Positions 1-10,432 of a stretch of 64,000 nt of DNA are shown piece after piece. The stretch comes from Scilla litardierei. Taxonomy: Eukaryota; Streptophyta; Magnoliopsida; Asparagales; Asparagaceae. Under the pieces are notes generated by a model. The model was not told the DNA's origin. It did no database searches and saw only the letters and a list, made by a program, of their open reading frames with translations. Position numbers and translations under genes: made by a program. The stretch covers positions 283,218,165-283,282,164 of the forward strand of contig CM061142.1 of assembly GCA_030789695.1 (NCBI GenBank), read 5' to 3'. The stretch's first letter is position 1; each line of letters begins with the position of its first letter.

Positions 1-960
1 AATATCTGCTCATGTCATTGCATGCTTGAACACTCATCGTGATTGCGTAGCTTCGCTACATACTTGTACTATTTGTTCCGGCTAGGCACCCGTTCTGCGG
101 GCACAACCCTAGGCCAATTACAATTCTGGCTCGTGGTCCAGAAAACGAGCTCAACACAGCCTGCGGGTAATAGGGCATCCATATGTGGGTGATCCCTAGT
201 ACTTGAACACAACCAGCGGGCCATAGGGCACTCACCTGTGTGTGAGTGATCCCTTGTACTTGAACACAGCCTGCGGGCAATATGGCACCCGTGTGTGGGC
301 GATCCCTTGTACTTGTTACTTGACAATACTTGTCACACCTACCACTTGTTACTTGCTACTTGTACTTTACTTTACTTGCCACTTCCATACCATACTTGCC
401 ATGCCATGCATCATACTTTAACTGCTAGGTTGCTAGTTTACCTTTCTTTCAGTTTCCTTGCACAAGTCTTTCGACTTGCTAACATGTGCCCCTTTTCTCT
501 TTTGGGTGACACATGTTAGATCCCGAGCCTGAGTTTGTCGCTGAGGACGTTGTGTTTACTGGTGTTGAGCCAGTGGTTGCTGAGGAGGAGTTTGTGGTCA
601 TTGGTGACCAGTCTTTGAGACCGCTTATGCTCTCTTCCTTTGTTTAGGCTTGCTGTTAGTTGTCGGTGCGTGGCACCCTTGTTTGTGAGTTGCACCTTGT
701 TGGCCATGTTGGGCCTTAGTCTTTCCTTTTAGCATGGTGGCTTTTCTGTGATATTGTAATTTATTTATGGATATTCAGGGATTCAATAAATTGCTTATTG
801 TCTCATTTTCTTATTGTTATCTTTTTTTCGTATCGCATTTGCAAGGACTTGCCATTTGAAGTTTCTTTTGACGCTTATCGGACTTGGGGCTTCACGGCTT
901 CAAGTCTGAGCGGACCTACTCACGTCTCGCCTCCACATTTTCAGGAAGCGGGACGTGACA
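1..960 (+). mobile_element. Gypsy-type LTR, 3' portion (element B)
   Basis: The stretch ends in GCGGGACGTGACA at 960, a typical LTR end. Read in reverse complement it aligns by eye, at very roughly 70% identity, with 4037 to about 5010, the inner end of the LTR of element A. It is therefore a related LTR in the opposite orientation. The A coding sequence resumes immediately at 961, so the simplest reading is that element B (or a solo LTR) inserted on the + strand into A's RNase H region, with the rest of B left of the window. An AATAAA at about 785 could be its polyadenylation signal. The two LTRs are too different to be a pair from one insertion. Confidence 0.7.
155..316. repeat. Three tandem repeats of 52-57 bp inside LTR B
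   Basis: Units begin at about 155, 208 and 265. Each has the pattern CACAGCCTGCGGG, then a GGCA-containing middle, then GATCCCTTGTACTTG. They differ at several positions, so the duplication is not recent. An ACTTG-rich stretch follows to about 400. Confidence 0.75.
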
Positions 961-1441
961 GACGCTGTCGCATGTTGAGCTTCTTCTGAGTAAAAATGTA
1001 CTTCAAGCTTTTGTGATCTGTGAAGATCTTCACCCTCTCACTCAGCAGGAAGTGCCTCCAAATCTTCAGCGCAAACACGACTGCTGCCAACTCCAAGTCG
1101 TGCGTCGGGTAATTCTTCTCATGGGTCTTAAGCTGACGTGAAGCATACGCAACCACTTGCCCATGCTGATGAAATACGCAACCGAGACCCTTGCCAGAAG
1201 CATCGCAAAAGATCTCGAATCCTCCACTCTGATCAGGCACAGCAAGAACAGGGGCAGTCGTCAACCTCTCATTCAGAACACCAAAAGCCTCCTCACAGCC
1301 ATCCGACCAAACAAATAGTACATCCTTCCGCGTCAGTCTGGTCATCGGCTCAGCAATACGGGAGAAGTCCTTAACGAATCGCCGGTAATAACCAGCCAAT
1401 CCAAGGAAACTCCGGATCTCAGACGCTGACTGCAGAACAGG
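961..1441 (-). pseudogene. pol: Ty3/gypsy RNase H domain, interrupted (element A)
   Basis: The open frame below 1399 contains the connection motif GYYRRF and the RNase H acidic residues in order: CDASG (first Asp), HDLELAAVV (Glu) and TDHKSLKY (Asp). It stops being RNase H at NMRQR, where gypsy proteins normally continue with a Trp-Leu-Glu motif; here the sequence runs into LTR B at 960. A TGA (about 1418-1420) stands where related proteins have Trp, separating this frame from the reverse transcriptase. Integrase is absent from the window. RNase H would remove the RNA strand during cDNA synthesis in the particle. This copy is inactive. Confidence 0.9.
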
Positions 1442-2300
1442 TCACTCCCTGATAGCCTTGATCTTCTCGTGGTCCACCGAAATACCATCTCCTGACACCA
1501 CATGCCCGAGAAAAGCAACTCTATCCAGCCAAAACTCGCACTTGGAATACTTAGCATACAACCGATGCTTCCTCAAGATCTCCAACACTGTCCTCAAGTG
1601 CGAAGCATGCTCCTCCTCTGACTTTGAGTAGATCAGAATGTCGTCAATGAAGATAACGACAAATTTGTCTAAAAAGTCATAGAAGATCAGTTTCATCAGA
1701 TTCATAAAAACTGCGGGTGCGTTGGTTACACCGAAAGGCATAACCACGAACTCGTAGTGTCCATACTTCGTCCTGAATGCTGTCTTCAGAGCATCTTCCT
1801 TCCTCACCTTCAACTGATGATAACCGCTCCTCAGATCCAACTTAGAGAATACCCTCGATCCTACAAGCTGATCAAAGATGTCATCAATATGAGGCAACGG
1901 ATATCGATTCTTGACGGTCACCGCATTCAACTCCCGGTAGTCCACACACATGCAACGCGAACCGTCCTTCTTCTTCACCAGCAAGACCGGTGCTCCCCAC
2001 GGAGACACACTGGGATGAATGTAACCCTTCTGAAGAAGTTCATCCAGCTACTTTCGCAATTCTTCCAATTCTGCTGGTGTCATGCGATAGGGTGCCTTCG
2101 AGATAGGCTGCGCTCCCGGAATAAGGTCGATCGAAAACTCGAGAGCTCGATCGGGCGGTAATCCAGACATCTCCTCGGGGAAGACGTCGTCGAAGTCACA
2201 CACCACCGCAGGTCTACACTGCTCCATCTACATAGCAACGATCTCCACCGGCTTGGCCCGAAACCTGACCGGACCAAGCGAACTGCTGCCATGGCTGAAC
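1442..2300 (-). pseudogene. pol: Ty3/gypsy reverse transcriptase, decayed (element A)
   Basis: A 188-residue open stretch (2008 down to 1442) holds the RT palm. VDYRELN and the LDLRSGYHQ block carry the first catalytic Asp (residue 58), and the FIDD box at residues 120-123 carries the other two. A PFG-containing motif lies between them. The N-terminal part continues upstream in the same direction but is broken by a TAG at 2048-2050, where relatives have Gln, and by another TAG near 2229. The RT would copy element RNA into cDNA. FIDD rather than YVDD is normal for plant Ty3/gypsy elements. Confidence 0.92.
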
Positions 2301-2323
2301 TCGAACACCGGATGGCCTGGAAT

Positions 2324-2700
2324 CTAGAACACCACCTTCTTCCTCCGACAATCGATCGTGGCGTAGAAACTCCCAAGCCAGTCCATCCCAAGGACGTCAT
2401 CATAGTTGATGATGTCGTGGACGATGAAATCAGCGTAGAGCTCATGTCCACAGACCACCAAAGGGCAAGAATTGCATCCACGATGCACCGAAATCATGCC
2501 ATTTCCTGTAACGATATCCCAACTCTTGGGAAGAGGGGAAGTCGACAAGGAATGCTTCTCCACGAAGCTCCGGGAAATAATGCACATCGATGCACCAGAG
2601 TCGAAGAGGACTCGTGCAGGAAATGTGCAAACCAAAATAACACCTAACAAGCAATCTAACAATCAAATCATATTCTAGCAACATAACAAGCAGCCAAACA
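2324..2700 (-). pseudogene. pol: Retroviral-type aspartic protease, Ty3/gypsy (element A)
   Basis: The frame encodes VLFDSGAS at residues 18-25 of the 112-residue segment, the aspartic-protease active site, followed about 70 residues later by DVLGMDWL, the usual C-terminal flap-side motif. The enzyme would dimerise and cleave Gag-Pol in the particle. It lies between the zinc-knuckle end of gag (2722) and RT, the normal gag-PR-RT order read on the minus strand. Frames around it are broken, so the copy is not functional. Confidence 0.88.
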
Positions 2701-2721
2701 AATTCCAACAAACAAGACTAA

Positions 2722-3885
2722 CTAAGAAAAGAAACAACTAGACTGAGGGTTACCTGCAATAACCTCATCCTCAATCTCAGCCTCAACTGCAGTCATCAGG
2801 AAAGCATGCCTCCTCGGCTGCACGGCCTGCTGAAAAGCCTGCCTCTGTGGAACGGGAGGCGCTCCACATCCAGCAGGTACAGGTGCCCTCTGCTGCAACG
2901 GCTGAGCTGCAACAGGTCCCCTCCATGGCTGCTTGGACTTCGGGCAGTCCCTCATGACATGCGCTGGATCACCACAAACCAAGCACTGTCCCAACATCTT
3001 CCGGCATTGATCCTTGACATGCCCAGTCTTGCCACAGAAATGGAAAGTCTTCTGAGTAGGAGGTCCTCCTGGCCTCTTGAACTGTACCGGCTGATTGGGC
3101 CTGAACCCTGGTCTCATCACTGCCCTGGCCTGCTCCACAGGCCTCTTCCCAGCTCCAGAAGCACATCCTCTCTTCTGGTTCACAATCTTCTCCTGCCTCT
3201 TCGCTGCAATCAGAACCTTCTGATAGGACTCCGAATCAGAAGAAGACACAAAGCTCTGAAGATCTAAAGAAAGCCCCTACAGAAACCTCTGAGCCCTATC
3301 ACCAGCATCTTGCACCATCTTCGGTGCGAAACGGCTCAACCTGGCGAACTCCTGGTGGTACTGGTCCACCGTCAAGCTCTCCTGCTTCAGGTCAATGAAG
3401 CGTTGTGCCATCTCCCTCCTGGAAGCCTTCGGAAAGTACTCCTCATCGAATCTGGACTTGAAAGTAGCCCAAGATATCGGCTCCTCCAGCATCTCCTCCT
3501 CAGCATCCCACCAGTTCCGAGCATTATCTCTAAGATGTCTCTTCGCCAAATCAACCCATCCAGCCGGGTCGACCTTCGACATCTTCAAGTTGTCCTCCAT
3601 ATTTCTGGTCCACTCATCAGCTGCTAGAGGTCCTTCGGTCCCATCAAAGTAAGCGGGGCCCAGCTCTCGAAACTGCTTCGCTCCTGGCTCGGAGCGAGGG
3701 ACATTCTGGACTGACTGCGCTGCTCGAGCAGGCGAAACATTTCAGGCATTCTACAGCATGCCCTACTACACCTACATCATCTGATGCATCATCTGCATAA
3801 TCTCCCCGTTGGTGGGCTCTCGGTCCGGCTCCTCGACACGAGGGGGCACACCACCACCAGCTCGGGTATTCCGTCTTCCAGCCAT
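2722..3885 (-). pseudogene. gag: Ty3/gypsy Gag, decayed (element A)
   Basis: The likely start is the ATG at 3885-3883 (MAGRRNTR). The capsid-like core (3600-3277) has the plant Retrotrans_gag signature: a NWWDAEE helix, then FDEEYFPKASR and a DLKQESLTVDQY helix. The C-terminal part (3249-2722) carries a complete zinc knuckle, CLVCGDPAHVMRDC. Just N-terminal is a second one whose first Cys is replaced by Phe (FHFCGKTGHVKDQC). Several in-frame stops fall between about 3790 and 3750, and one lies near 3277, so this is a pseudogene. Gag would form the particle and bind genomic RNA. Confidence 0.88.
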
Positions 3886-5800
3886 CTAATGACACAGAAA
3901 AACGAAGTAAAATCAGACTCTTAGCCCTATGACTCAGGTGTCGAAATTATTTATCGGACATTCTATAATTTCTTATCGTTGTTCCGATTAGGTCACAGTT
4001 ACAAAGAGGAGACCTACATGGGCCACCAATAAAACCTGTCATGACCCGCTTCCCTAAAATGGAGGCGAGGCGTGACGAGGCCCGCTCAGGCTTGGAGCTG
4101 TGAGGCTCCATCCTGTAAAGCGTCTGGAATAAACACGCAGATCCCTGTAATGTGACACGGAACAAAGACAAGAATAATAGAAGAGACAATATAAATTATT
4201 AATCTCAAATGTCCAAATAAAGTTCAACAACCAGAAAATCCACCAGGCTAACAAAAGAGTCTAAAGGAAAGGCCCAGCATGGCCAACAAGGATACAACTA
4301 ACAAAATGGTGCTACTCACCGACAAACTACAAAAACTAACAAGGAAACTGTGGAGAGAACTAAGATTGGTCACCGGTGTCCTCGTACTCAATGTCAGCTG
4401 CGGGATCAGGCACGAACTCCTCGAACTCGTCGCCCTCAACTTCGGTCTCTGGCTCATCAACTAACATGCGACACCCAAAGAGAAGGGGCACATGTCAGCA
4501 AAGTCTACAAGACTTTGTGCAAGGGAACTAGAGGGAAAAAGTAAGGCAACCTAACAATTCTAGCATGATGCAATGACATGGCAGTTTAGAGTAAGAGTGC
4601 AACAAGTAAAGTAAAGTAAAATACAAGCATGGCATGGCATGGATGTCAAGTTTTAGCAAGAACATTCACAAGGACAAGTACAAGTATAGTAAGCACGTCG
4701 TGCACAGAGATTCTGCCCTTTGGCTAGAGAGGCTGTACGGGCCAACTCTTACGCTCAAGTGACCATTTATCCCTACCCCTCCACGTGTATCGAGCCAGGG
4801 CCTTACCCCCGAACACGGAATGCTCGCTTCTGGATCACGAGCCAGGAAGTGTTTTTAACAAGTATGGTGTAAGGTTATGCCCGCATAGCAGGTGTCTAGC
4901 TGGAAACACGGAAACACGGATTGTACAAGTATTTGGCAGCGTGTGCTACGATGCAACATACAAATCAATGGCATGTAAGAATGCAAATGCATGGCAGATA
5001 TTCAATTAAAATGCATACCGTTAGAGAAATTTAAACGTGGCAGGCAAGTGCATGAAATGACATGACAAAAGGCAGTTCTAGCTTCGTTGTCAAGCTAGAA
5101 CTTGAAATTGCACCTAGACCGCTATCATTTCACGGTCTAGTCTCTTTCACACTAAAAGCAAAGAAATGGCCTAAAACATGGCCTAAAACAAAGATTGGCA
5201 AGTTTCACTTGCATGGTTCCGGTGATGAAGGTCGATGAGAGTTCGTCTCAAAATCGCTACTCTACGGGGAAATGGGTTCGCTGTTATGGCCAAAGCAAAA
5301 AATCAAAACTGAAAGATCTAATCCAGATTTGTATTGGAATCCTACAACGTCTAGTAATCCATTTTTATTAGGTTTTCTAAATTACGGTGTGGGTTATAGA
5401 AAATTAAGGGTAGATCACCAACCGTATATGAAGCGGAAGAATCGTCGATCCAAGATGCCTATGAATCTGCAGGTAGGAGAGGATCTCGACGTTCTCCGGG
5501 TTGACGTCGCCAAATCTGGGTTAGCAGGGCAACGGAAGAAGCGATCCCAGAAACTACGGCTGAAGAGATCTCCTGGCGGCTGAATTAGGACAGATCTGGA
5601 GATGGGAGAATGTAGGGGAAAATCTGTAGCAAAAGGAGAATTGGGGGTTTGGGGTCGGCCGGCGGCTCGCGAAGTGGTGCCGGCGCAATGGGAGGAGAGA
5701 GAGAGCACGGAAGGATGAAGGAAGGCAAGAGGAAGATTGGGGGATGATGGGGGAAGAAGGTTGGCTAGGAAAAGTGAAGAAAGAAATGAAAACGTATAGG

Positions 5801-5810
5801 GTTTAAATAG
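5801..5810 (-). promoter_or_regulatory. Putative TATA box of LTR A
   Basis: The minus strand reads CTATTTAAAC, about 45 bp downstream (in the element's sense) of the palindromic array at 5858-5912 and upstream of a pyrimidine-rich leader. Position and composition fit an LTR U3 promoter. Confidence 0.55.
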
Positions 5811-5914
5811 AAATAAAAAGCGGCGACTACGACTTAACCTAGGGGTTTTGGGTATAATAGTCGGTCAGTGAGGAGTGGTCGACCGACTAGTTTGGGAACT
5901 AGTCGGTCGGTCGT

Positions 5915-5919
5915 CTAAC
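5915..5919. other. Target-site duplication of element E (left copy)
   Basis: CTAAC directly precedes the LTR end TGACGCCC at 5920. The same five bases follow the other LTR end CACGTCA at 55447-55451. The match defines E as one insertion of about 49.5 kb including its nested guests. Confidence 0.85.
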
Positions 5920-6875
5920 TGACGCCCCCCGGTTGTGCGTGGCTAGATGTGTGCAATGATAAGGTCGGGGCGTGAGATTTAAATATTTGTAACCGCAAGC
6001 GCACGGTGTTGTAGTGTGGCTTGGGGGTCGAACTCAAGGAGGCGAGGATGTGCTTGTGTCAAAGAGGATCAAAATCACCCCATGGGCGAGCTAGCCCGGA
6101 TCAAATGAGGGTTTGTCACGGTAAATGGAATGCGAGGTATGGACAATATAAAGGAAAACCCCGAGACTTTGGTTTCCACCCTATCGTGCGATTCTTGCCG
6201 ATATAGCCTACGGGTAGGATAGTGATCGGAATTAGGGTCTAATGGTGAGACGTTGCCTCTAAGAGTGGTGGTACCAGCGTCCCATGGGCCCGATATTCCG
6301 GTCGGTGCCCAGGATGATACGTCGGACTTCCCGGGTTCGATCAGTGGGCACTTCCGTGTCCATTAACACTGATCGACTCCGGGAGCACTAAGTTCACAAC
6401 GATAACTCCCAACGTCTCATCCTGCCGCTCCCGCGCGATAGGATTCGATGTTTACGCTAATGGTGTGAGCTATGGGTAGGGAGTCAACCGCCAAGTTTAT
6501 TCCCCCTTGGCCCAACGGTCAAAGGCGGTCTTTTTCCCGCCGATGACAATAAAACGCCCCGTGTAACCGTTAGATTCCTAATCCCTATCGATTTCCTAGC
6601 CCTATGGACGCATCGGGAAGAGCCCACGAAGGGGTTTCCGCCAAAATCCCAGATTCGGGAAATACTCACATATATTTAGTAAAAAGCGATCTAAACAGAA
6701 ATCGACCGTAAAAATCACGATCAGACAATAGAAATGCAATGGTAGTAAAGCAATTAAGATAATACTAAAGTTTCACAAAGATCTGAAAACTTACAAAACT
6801 AGGAAATTACAGCCGTCACAAAATGAAGAAAACAGCAAAAAATAACCAACTCCCGAATCTGGGAAACCTAGGGTT

Positions 6876-6885
6876 CTATTTATAG
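6876..6885 (-). promoter_or_regulatory. TATA box of element E 3' LTR
   Basis: The minus strand reads CTATAAATAG, only about 10 bp from the edge of the palindromic array that begins at 6895. The same arrangement is found in the right LTR at 54812-54821 and in front of the downstream ORF at 10055-10064. Confidence 0.7.
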
Positions 6886-6894
6886 AAAATGATT

Positions 6895-7265
6895 TCACCC
6901 GATCGGTTGACAAGTCAACCGATCGGGCGACCTGCTTCAAACTTTGGCAGCAAGATGCGGGACTTCACCTGGTCTGCTTCACCCGGTCGGTTGACTTATG
7001 GTTGCGACCGGTTGGATCTTGCTGTCGTCGGGTGAGGAGGCCGGTTGAGCTGACCGTGTCTTGGCTCTGGAGATTCGGCTACAGATGAACCGATTGGGTG
7101 AAGGTCACCCGATTGGTTGGCAATGACAATAAAATTCCAGGGAGTTTGAGCTTTTGAACTGGCCTACGAACCGACCGGGTGACTTCTCGTGAGCTCCAAG
7201 CTGCGTTCGGGTGGTGCACGCGTGCATCACCCGATCGGTTGACAATGACCAACCGATCGGGTGAG
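6895..7265. repeat. Palindromic array, CACCCGATCGGTTGAC type (LTR of E)
   Basis: Repeated arms TCACCCGATCGGTTGAC and their reverse complement occur head to head, for example at 6895-6926 and 7228-7263, with diverged copies between. Pairs could form hairpins or cruciforms. The array lies directly upstream of the TATA box. The same type of array occurs at 54830-55200 and 10075-10432. Confidence 0.85.
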
Positions 7266-7463
7266 GGGCTGAAAGATGCAATCTTCGTCGTTTGATCCCC
7301 TGGATCACGCGTGACTCCTCCCGTTGCTCCGGGGACTTGCAATATCGTCGTTTTTTATCCCTTATGCCAGTAAACTCCTGCAAAATACGGAAAACACGGA
7401 AAAGTGAAAGAAAACAAGAAAACACGAGAAAACGAATAAAAGACGGTGGTAAAATACGAAAAA

Positions 7464-9030
7464 GAACTCTTCCCCCAAGCTGAACTCTTCCTCGTCCTCG
7501 TGGAAGACGAGTGAGAGTAGGAGCTCGGAGAGAGAAAATAGAGAGAAAGAGAGAAAAAGAAAACTCTATATCCTATATCGCCCGTCAGGGCCAACAAAAT
7601 CAAAAACGACACACCAAGCAAGCAAACGCCAAATCACATCACTAAACCAAGGAATACGAGTCCAGACAAGTGTCGTGGGCCCATGCAGTGAAGTGCGAGT
7701 GAGTGTGGTCGTATGCTAGCAGACGGTGTCACTATCTACGATGTGCGATAAAGTTCGATATACACAAATCCAAGATATGACCCAAATATCGATTCGAATT
7801 GAATAAAGCGGTGAATATATAGTTCAAGCATGCATGAGAATAGAGAGAGAATCGAAACATATCATGCGTCAGGGACTCCACAACTAGGGTTAAGGAAATC
7901 ACCACACTAAAGCCTAGATAATAGCTAAAAAGTTCCTAAGCCAAGTATTTTCGAAACCGAAGGGGGTTGAGATGATGTGGAGCAGAACACTCGGTGCAAA
8001 TTCTCACCTTCCCTTTATTCTCGGCAAGTAGGAGAAAATATTCACACGGGAATTTTTTTTGGGTTTTGGGTATTTGTATATTTTTTTGGATTTTTGGCTA
8101 CACAATTTTTTCTTTTTTTTTCTTTCTTTTCTTTCATCTTCTTTTTGGGTTTTTCTTTTCTTTTCACATTTTTTTGGATTTTTGGGTTTTTGGCTATACA
8201 CATGTGTACTCTCCCAAGTGGGAGAACGGTACACGACGAGGGGATTTGCACCAAGTAAAACAAAAAGAAATCGGAATCTAAACACTTGGGGAAAGGAAAC
8301 TATTCTCGCTAATTAGAGCATGGGCTAAATGGGTTATCCTAGTCCTTAATTGTGGAATCCCGACACACGTGAATTGAAGTACACGATATACATATATAGC
8401 ATGCAGAAGCAAACAGGAGAAACAAATACCGCATATTCAAATCGAAGCATGATAATCTAGGGGTCATTCTTGGATAGGCATATAAAACAAAATCACAAAG
8501 TAGAAGCACACCAAACAGCTAGGCACGACACACGACACACAAAAAGCTAAGTGGACCCACGATGCATGAAATGCAAGAGGACTCGATATCCTAGGGTTAG
8601 TGAGTGTGATTATCGACGCTATGCTAGGTGTGTGTGATTTTGCGGCAATTCATCTTAGGGTTCATCTCTAGGAGAAAGAGATAAAAAGAAGAAAAGAAAA
8701 AGAAAAAGAAAAAGATGGAGGAAAATGACACAAAAACGAAGAAAAACGACACAAATGGCGCACGAAGTGCGACTCCCCCAAGCTGAAGCTTGCATTGTCC
8801 TCAATGCAATAAGATTGAGTACGGGAGGGCAATGAAAATGGGGGGAATATGCACAGACACAAAAGGACACAAAAGATAAAAAGCACACCACACGACATAA
8901 AAACAGAAAAGAAAAAAGAAAGTAAAGAAAGAAAGTCACACCACACGACAAATAAACAAACACACGGAGAAAAACAAAACACGACAGCACACCCAAAAAT
9001 TTGACTTCCCCCAAGCTAGACATGACAGTG
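7464..9030 (-). other. 3' non-coding region of element E with repeated polypurine motifs
   Basis: No protein domain is visible. Three copies of a CCCCCAAGCT motif (minus strand AGCTTGGGGG, polypurine-tract-like) occur at 7471-7480, 8775-8784 and 9008-9017. Each is followed by a short inverted repeat, clearest at 8790-8809 where TTGCATTG faces CAATGCAA. The copy at 7471 abuts the 3' LTR and is the likely primer for plus-strand synthesis. From about 8045 to 8185 the + strand is extremely T-rich with repeated GGATTTTT blocks, and 8690-8990 is A-rich. Long open frames there are compositional artefacts. RT, RNase H and integrase are absent. Confidence 0.65.
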
Positions 9031-9630
9031 CTAGCAAGATGATATGATCGTGAATATGCAGAGATATGCAAGGGGGATGTCAAAAAACAAAAAAGGAAAT
9101 AGAAATAAAAAATAAAAAAGGAAGTGATTTGACATGTTAATGGGTCCTCCCCCTAGCAGTGGTAAAGCAGGGCCCCACAAAGACAGATGGGCACTAAAAA
9201 TAGGGGGGCAAAAGCGGGATGGGAAAATATCAAGCAAAGGCACCACCCTCTGGGGGTGGTGATGGGGGCCTGTGCAGGGGACCGGTAGTGGTGGGGGGTG
9301 GGATGTGAAGCTCGGAGCCGCCGGGTGGGTCAGTGCGAATGTGGCAAATGAAGCCTGAAGAAAGGGCAGGTCTCGGTCGACGGACTCCTGAGTTGGCCGA
9401 CCACCATGTTCAGCTAGGAGGATCATGGCCACGAATCGGTCGGATTGGTCGTCGTCTTGGAATGACACACCAAATTCGGCATCGCCAATGTAAGCGGGGG
9501 AAGTGGTGCGTGGGGTGGTAGATGAATTGGTGGTGGTGGATTGAGCGGGGGGTTGTGTGTGACGAGCACGACGGGTGGGCCTAGGGTTGGAAGAGCTGGC
9601 GTCGGTGGGCTTAGCACGGCGAGGAGGCAT
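9031..9630 (-). CDS. Small downstream ORF of element E (function unknown)
   Basis: This is a 199-codon frame starting MPPRRAKPTDASSSNP. The first 45 residues are basic and Ser/Thr/Pro-rich and look disordered, like the N-termini of additional ORFs placed downstream of pol in Athila/Tat elements. A middle segment with FQDDDQSDRF and a helix-prone stretch follow, and the C-terminus becomes hydrophobic and is probably read-through into non-coding sequence. I do not recognise a domain. Upstream, in its own sense, lie a leader, a TATA box at 10055-10064 and a palindromic array, so it may have its own promoter. It may be the remnant of a longer ORF with an internal deletion. Confidence 0.45.
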   Translation of the reverse strand: MPPRRAKPTDASSSNPRPTRRARHTQPPAQSTTTNSSTTPRTTSPAYIGDAEFGVSFQDDDQSDRFVAMILLAEHGGRPTQESVDRDLPFLQASFATFALTHPAAPSFTSHPPPLPVPCTGPHHHPQRVVPLLDIFPSRFCPPIFSAHLSLWGPALPLLGGGPINMSNHFLFYFLFLFPFLFFDIPLAYLCIFTIISSC

Positions 9631-10054
9631 TGTGCAGGAGTCGTGTGTGTGTGAGTGTATGCAAAAGACTATGAATACACACTAACACGGCCAACGAGCA
9701 AAATAAAATATTTAGGGCAAAATAAAAATTGACCTAAGGAGCGAGTTTACCCAAATGAGATGAAGATCGTTGCTCGTAGACGCCCCAATGCTACCCGACA
9801 GGAGCACGTGTGAAGCCGCGGTAATCCTTTCAGTAAGTTTCGAAATTGGAGGAGAATAGGTGAAAGTTAGGGTTTTGTGCGCGGGTGAAATCGAGAAGGA
9901 TGGGGAGAAATCGATGGAGAGATGGATAGGGAGAGGGGGGAGATCAATTGGGGTTGATTTAGGGGAAGAACGAGGTCAGGCGCAAGAGGGGGAGTCGAAG
10001 CGTCGATTTGGAATTCGAAATCTGGCGAGGGCGGATCGAATGGGCGGGGGCGGC

Positions 10055-10064
10055 CATTTATAGG
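10055..10064 (-). promoter_or_regulatory. Putative internal TATA box upstream of the downstream ORF of E
   Basis: The minus strand reads CCTATAAATG, about 10-20 bp from the palindromic array at 10075-10432 and about 425 bp upstream of the ATG at 9630. The spacing to the array matches that in the E LTRs, suggesting a duplicated promoter module. Confidence 0.6.
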
Positions 10065-10074
10065 GATTTACGTC

Positions 10075-10432
10075 GAACCGGTCGGGTGAGTTGTCACCCG
10101 ATCGGTTGACTTAGTGGTCGAAAATTTTGGCTGAGGAGTTGCTACAGGTGAACCGGTCGGGTGAGTTTTCACCCGATCGGTTGACCGCTCCACACATTTT
10201 CCCGAGAATTCAGAGTGTCTCACCCGGTCCCTCAACCGGTCTTGCTTCTTGTCACCCAATCGGTTGACGAATTCTGAAATTTTCCCGAGAGTTTCCCCCA
10301 GGTCACCCGGTCTGCCAACCGGTCTCTTCTTTCTTCACCCGGTCGGTTCATTTAGTGGCAGACACGGTCGTTAGCTGATACATCCCAACCGATCGGGTGA
10401 GTTATCACCCGATCGGTTCGGGCCTTGTTTTC
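10075..10432. repeat. Palindromic array, CACCCGATCGGTTGAC type (internal copy)
   Basis: At least four arm pairs are visible: around 10075-10112, 10150-10187, 10228-10330 (diverged) and 10387-10420. The last pair is AACCGATCGGGTGA, a 4-nt loop, then TCACCCGATCGGTT. The array has the same core as the LTR arrays of E but is embedded in internal sequence. Confidence 0.85.

Larger units (their letters stand above)
4037..5919 (-). mobile_element. 5' LTR of gypsy element A, inner part (interrupted by E)
   Basis: The LTR begins on the + strand with TGTCATGACCCGC, so on the coding strand it ends GCGGGTCATGACA next to the gag leader. The part 4037 to about 5010 is related to inverted LTR B at 1-960. 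A TATA-like box lies at 5801-5810, and a palindromic array of the CTAGTCGGTC type begins at about 5858. At 5919 the sequence is interrupted by element E; the duplication CTAAC is at 5915-5919 and 55447-55451. The LTR resumes at 55452. I saw no recognisable primer-binding site directly after 4037. No genes are visible here; ORFs in the stretch look incidental. Confidence 0.75.
5920..7463 (-). mobile_element. 3' LTR of Athila/Tat-like element E
   Basis: It aligns along its length with 53859-55395, with scattered substitutions and small indels (a few percent by eye), in the same orientation, making the two an LTR pair. It starts TGACGCCC on the + strand. The outer U3 edge seen in the right copy (about 45-50 bp ending CACGTCA) is missing here: similarity stops at about 7463, right beside the polypurine motif at 7471-7480. 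A TATA box is at 6876-6885 and a palindromic array at 6895-7265. ORFs in this stretch are incidental. Confidence 0.9.

Noticed and set aside
1..960. LTR B as the 3' LTR of element A
   Set aside because: It is inverted relative to A and far more diverged than an LTR pair of one insertion would be expected to be.
3644..3895. 83-codon minus-strand ORF over the start of gag A
   Set aside because: The gag-homologous reading (MAGRRNTR, later GPAYFDGT) is in a different frame, so this ORF is an out-of-frame shadow.
7977..8316. Several overlapping ORFs on both strands with Phe- or Lys-rich translations
   Set aside because: They arise from a T-rich low-complexity tract in the 3' region of E.
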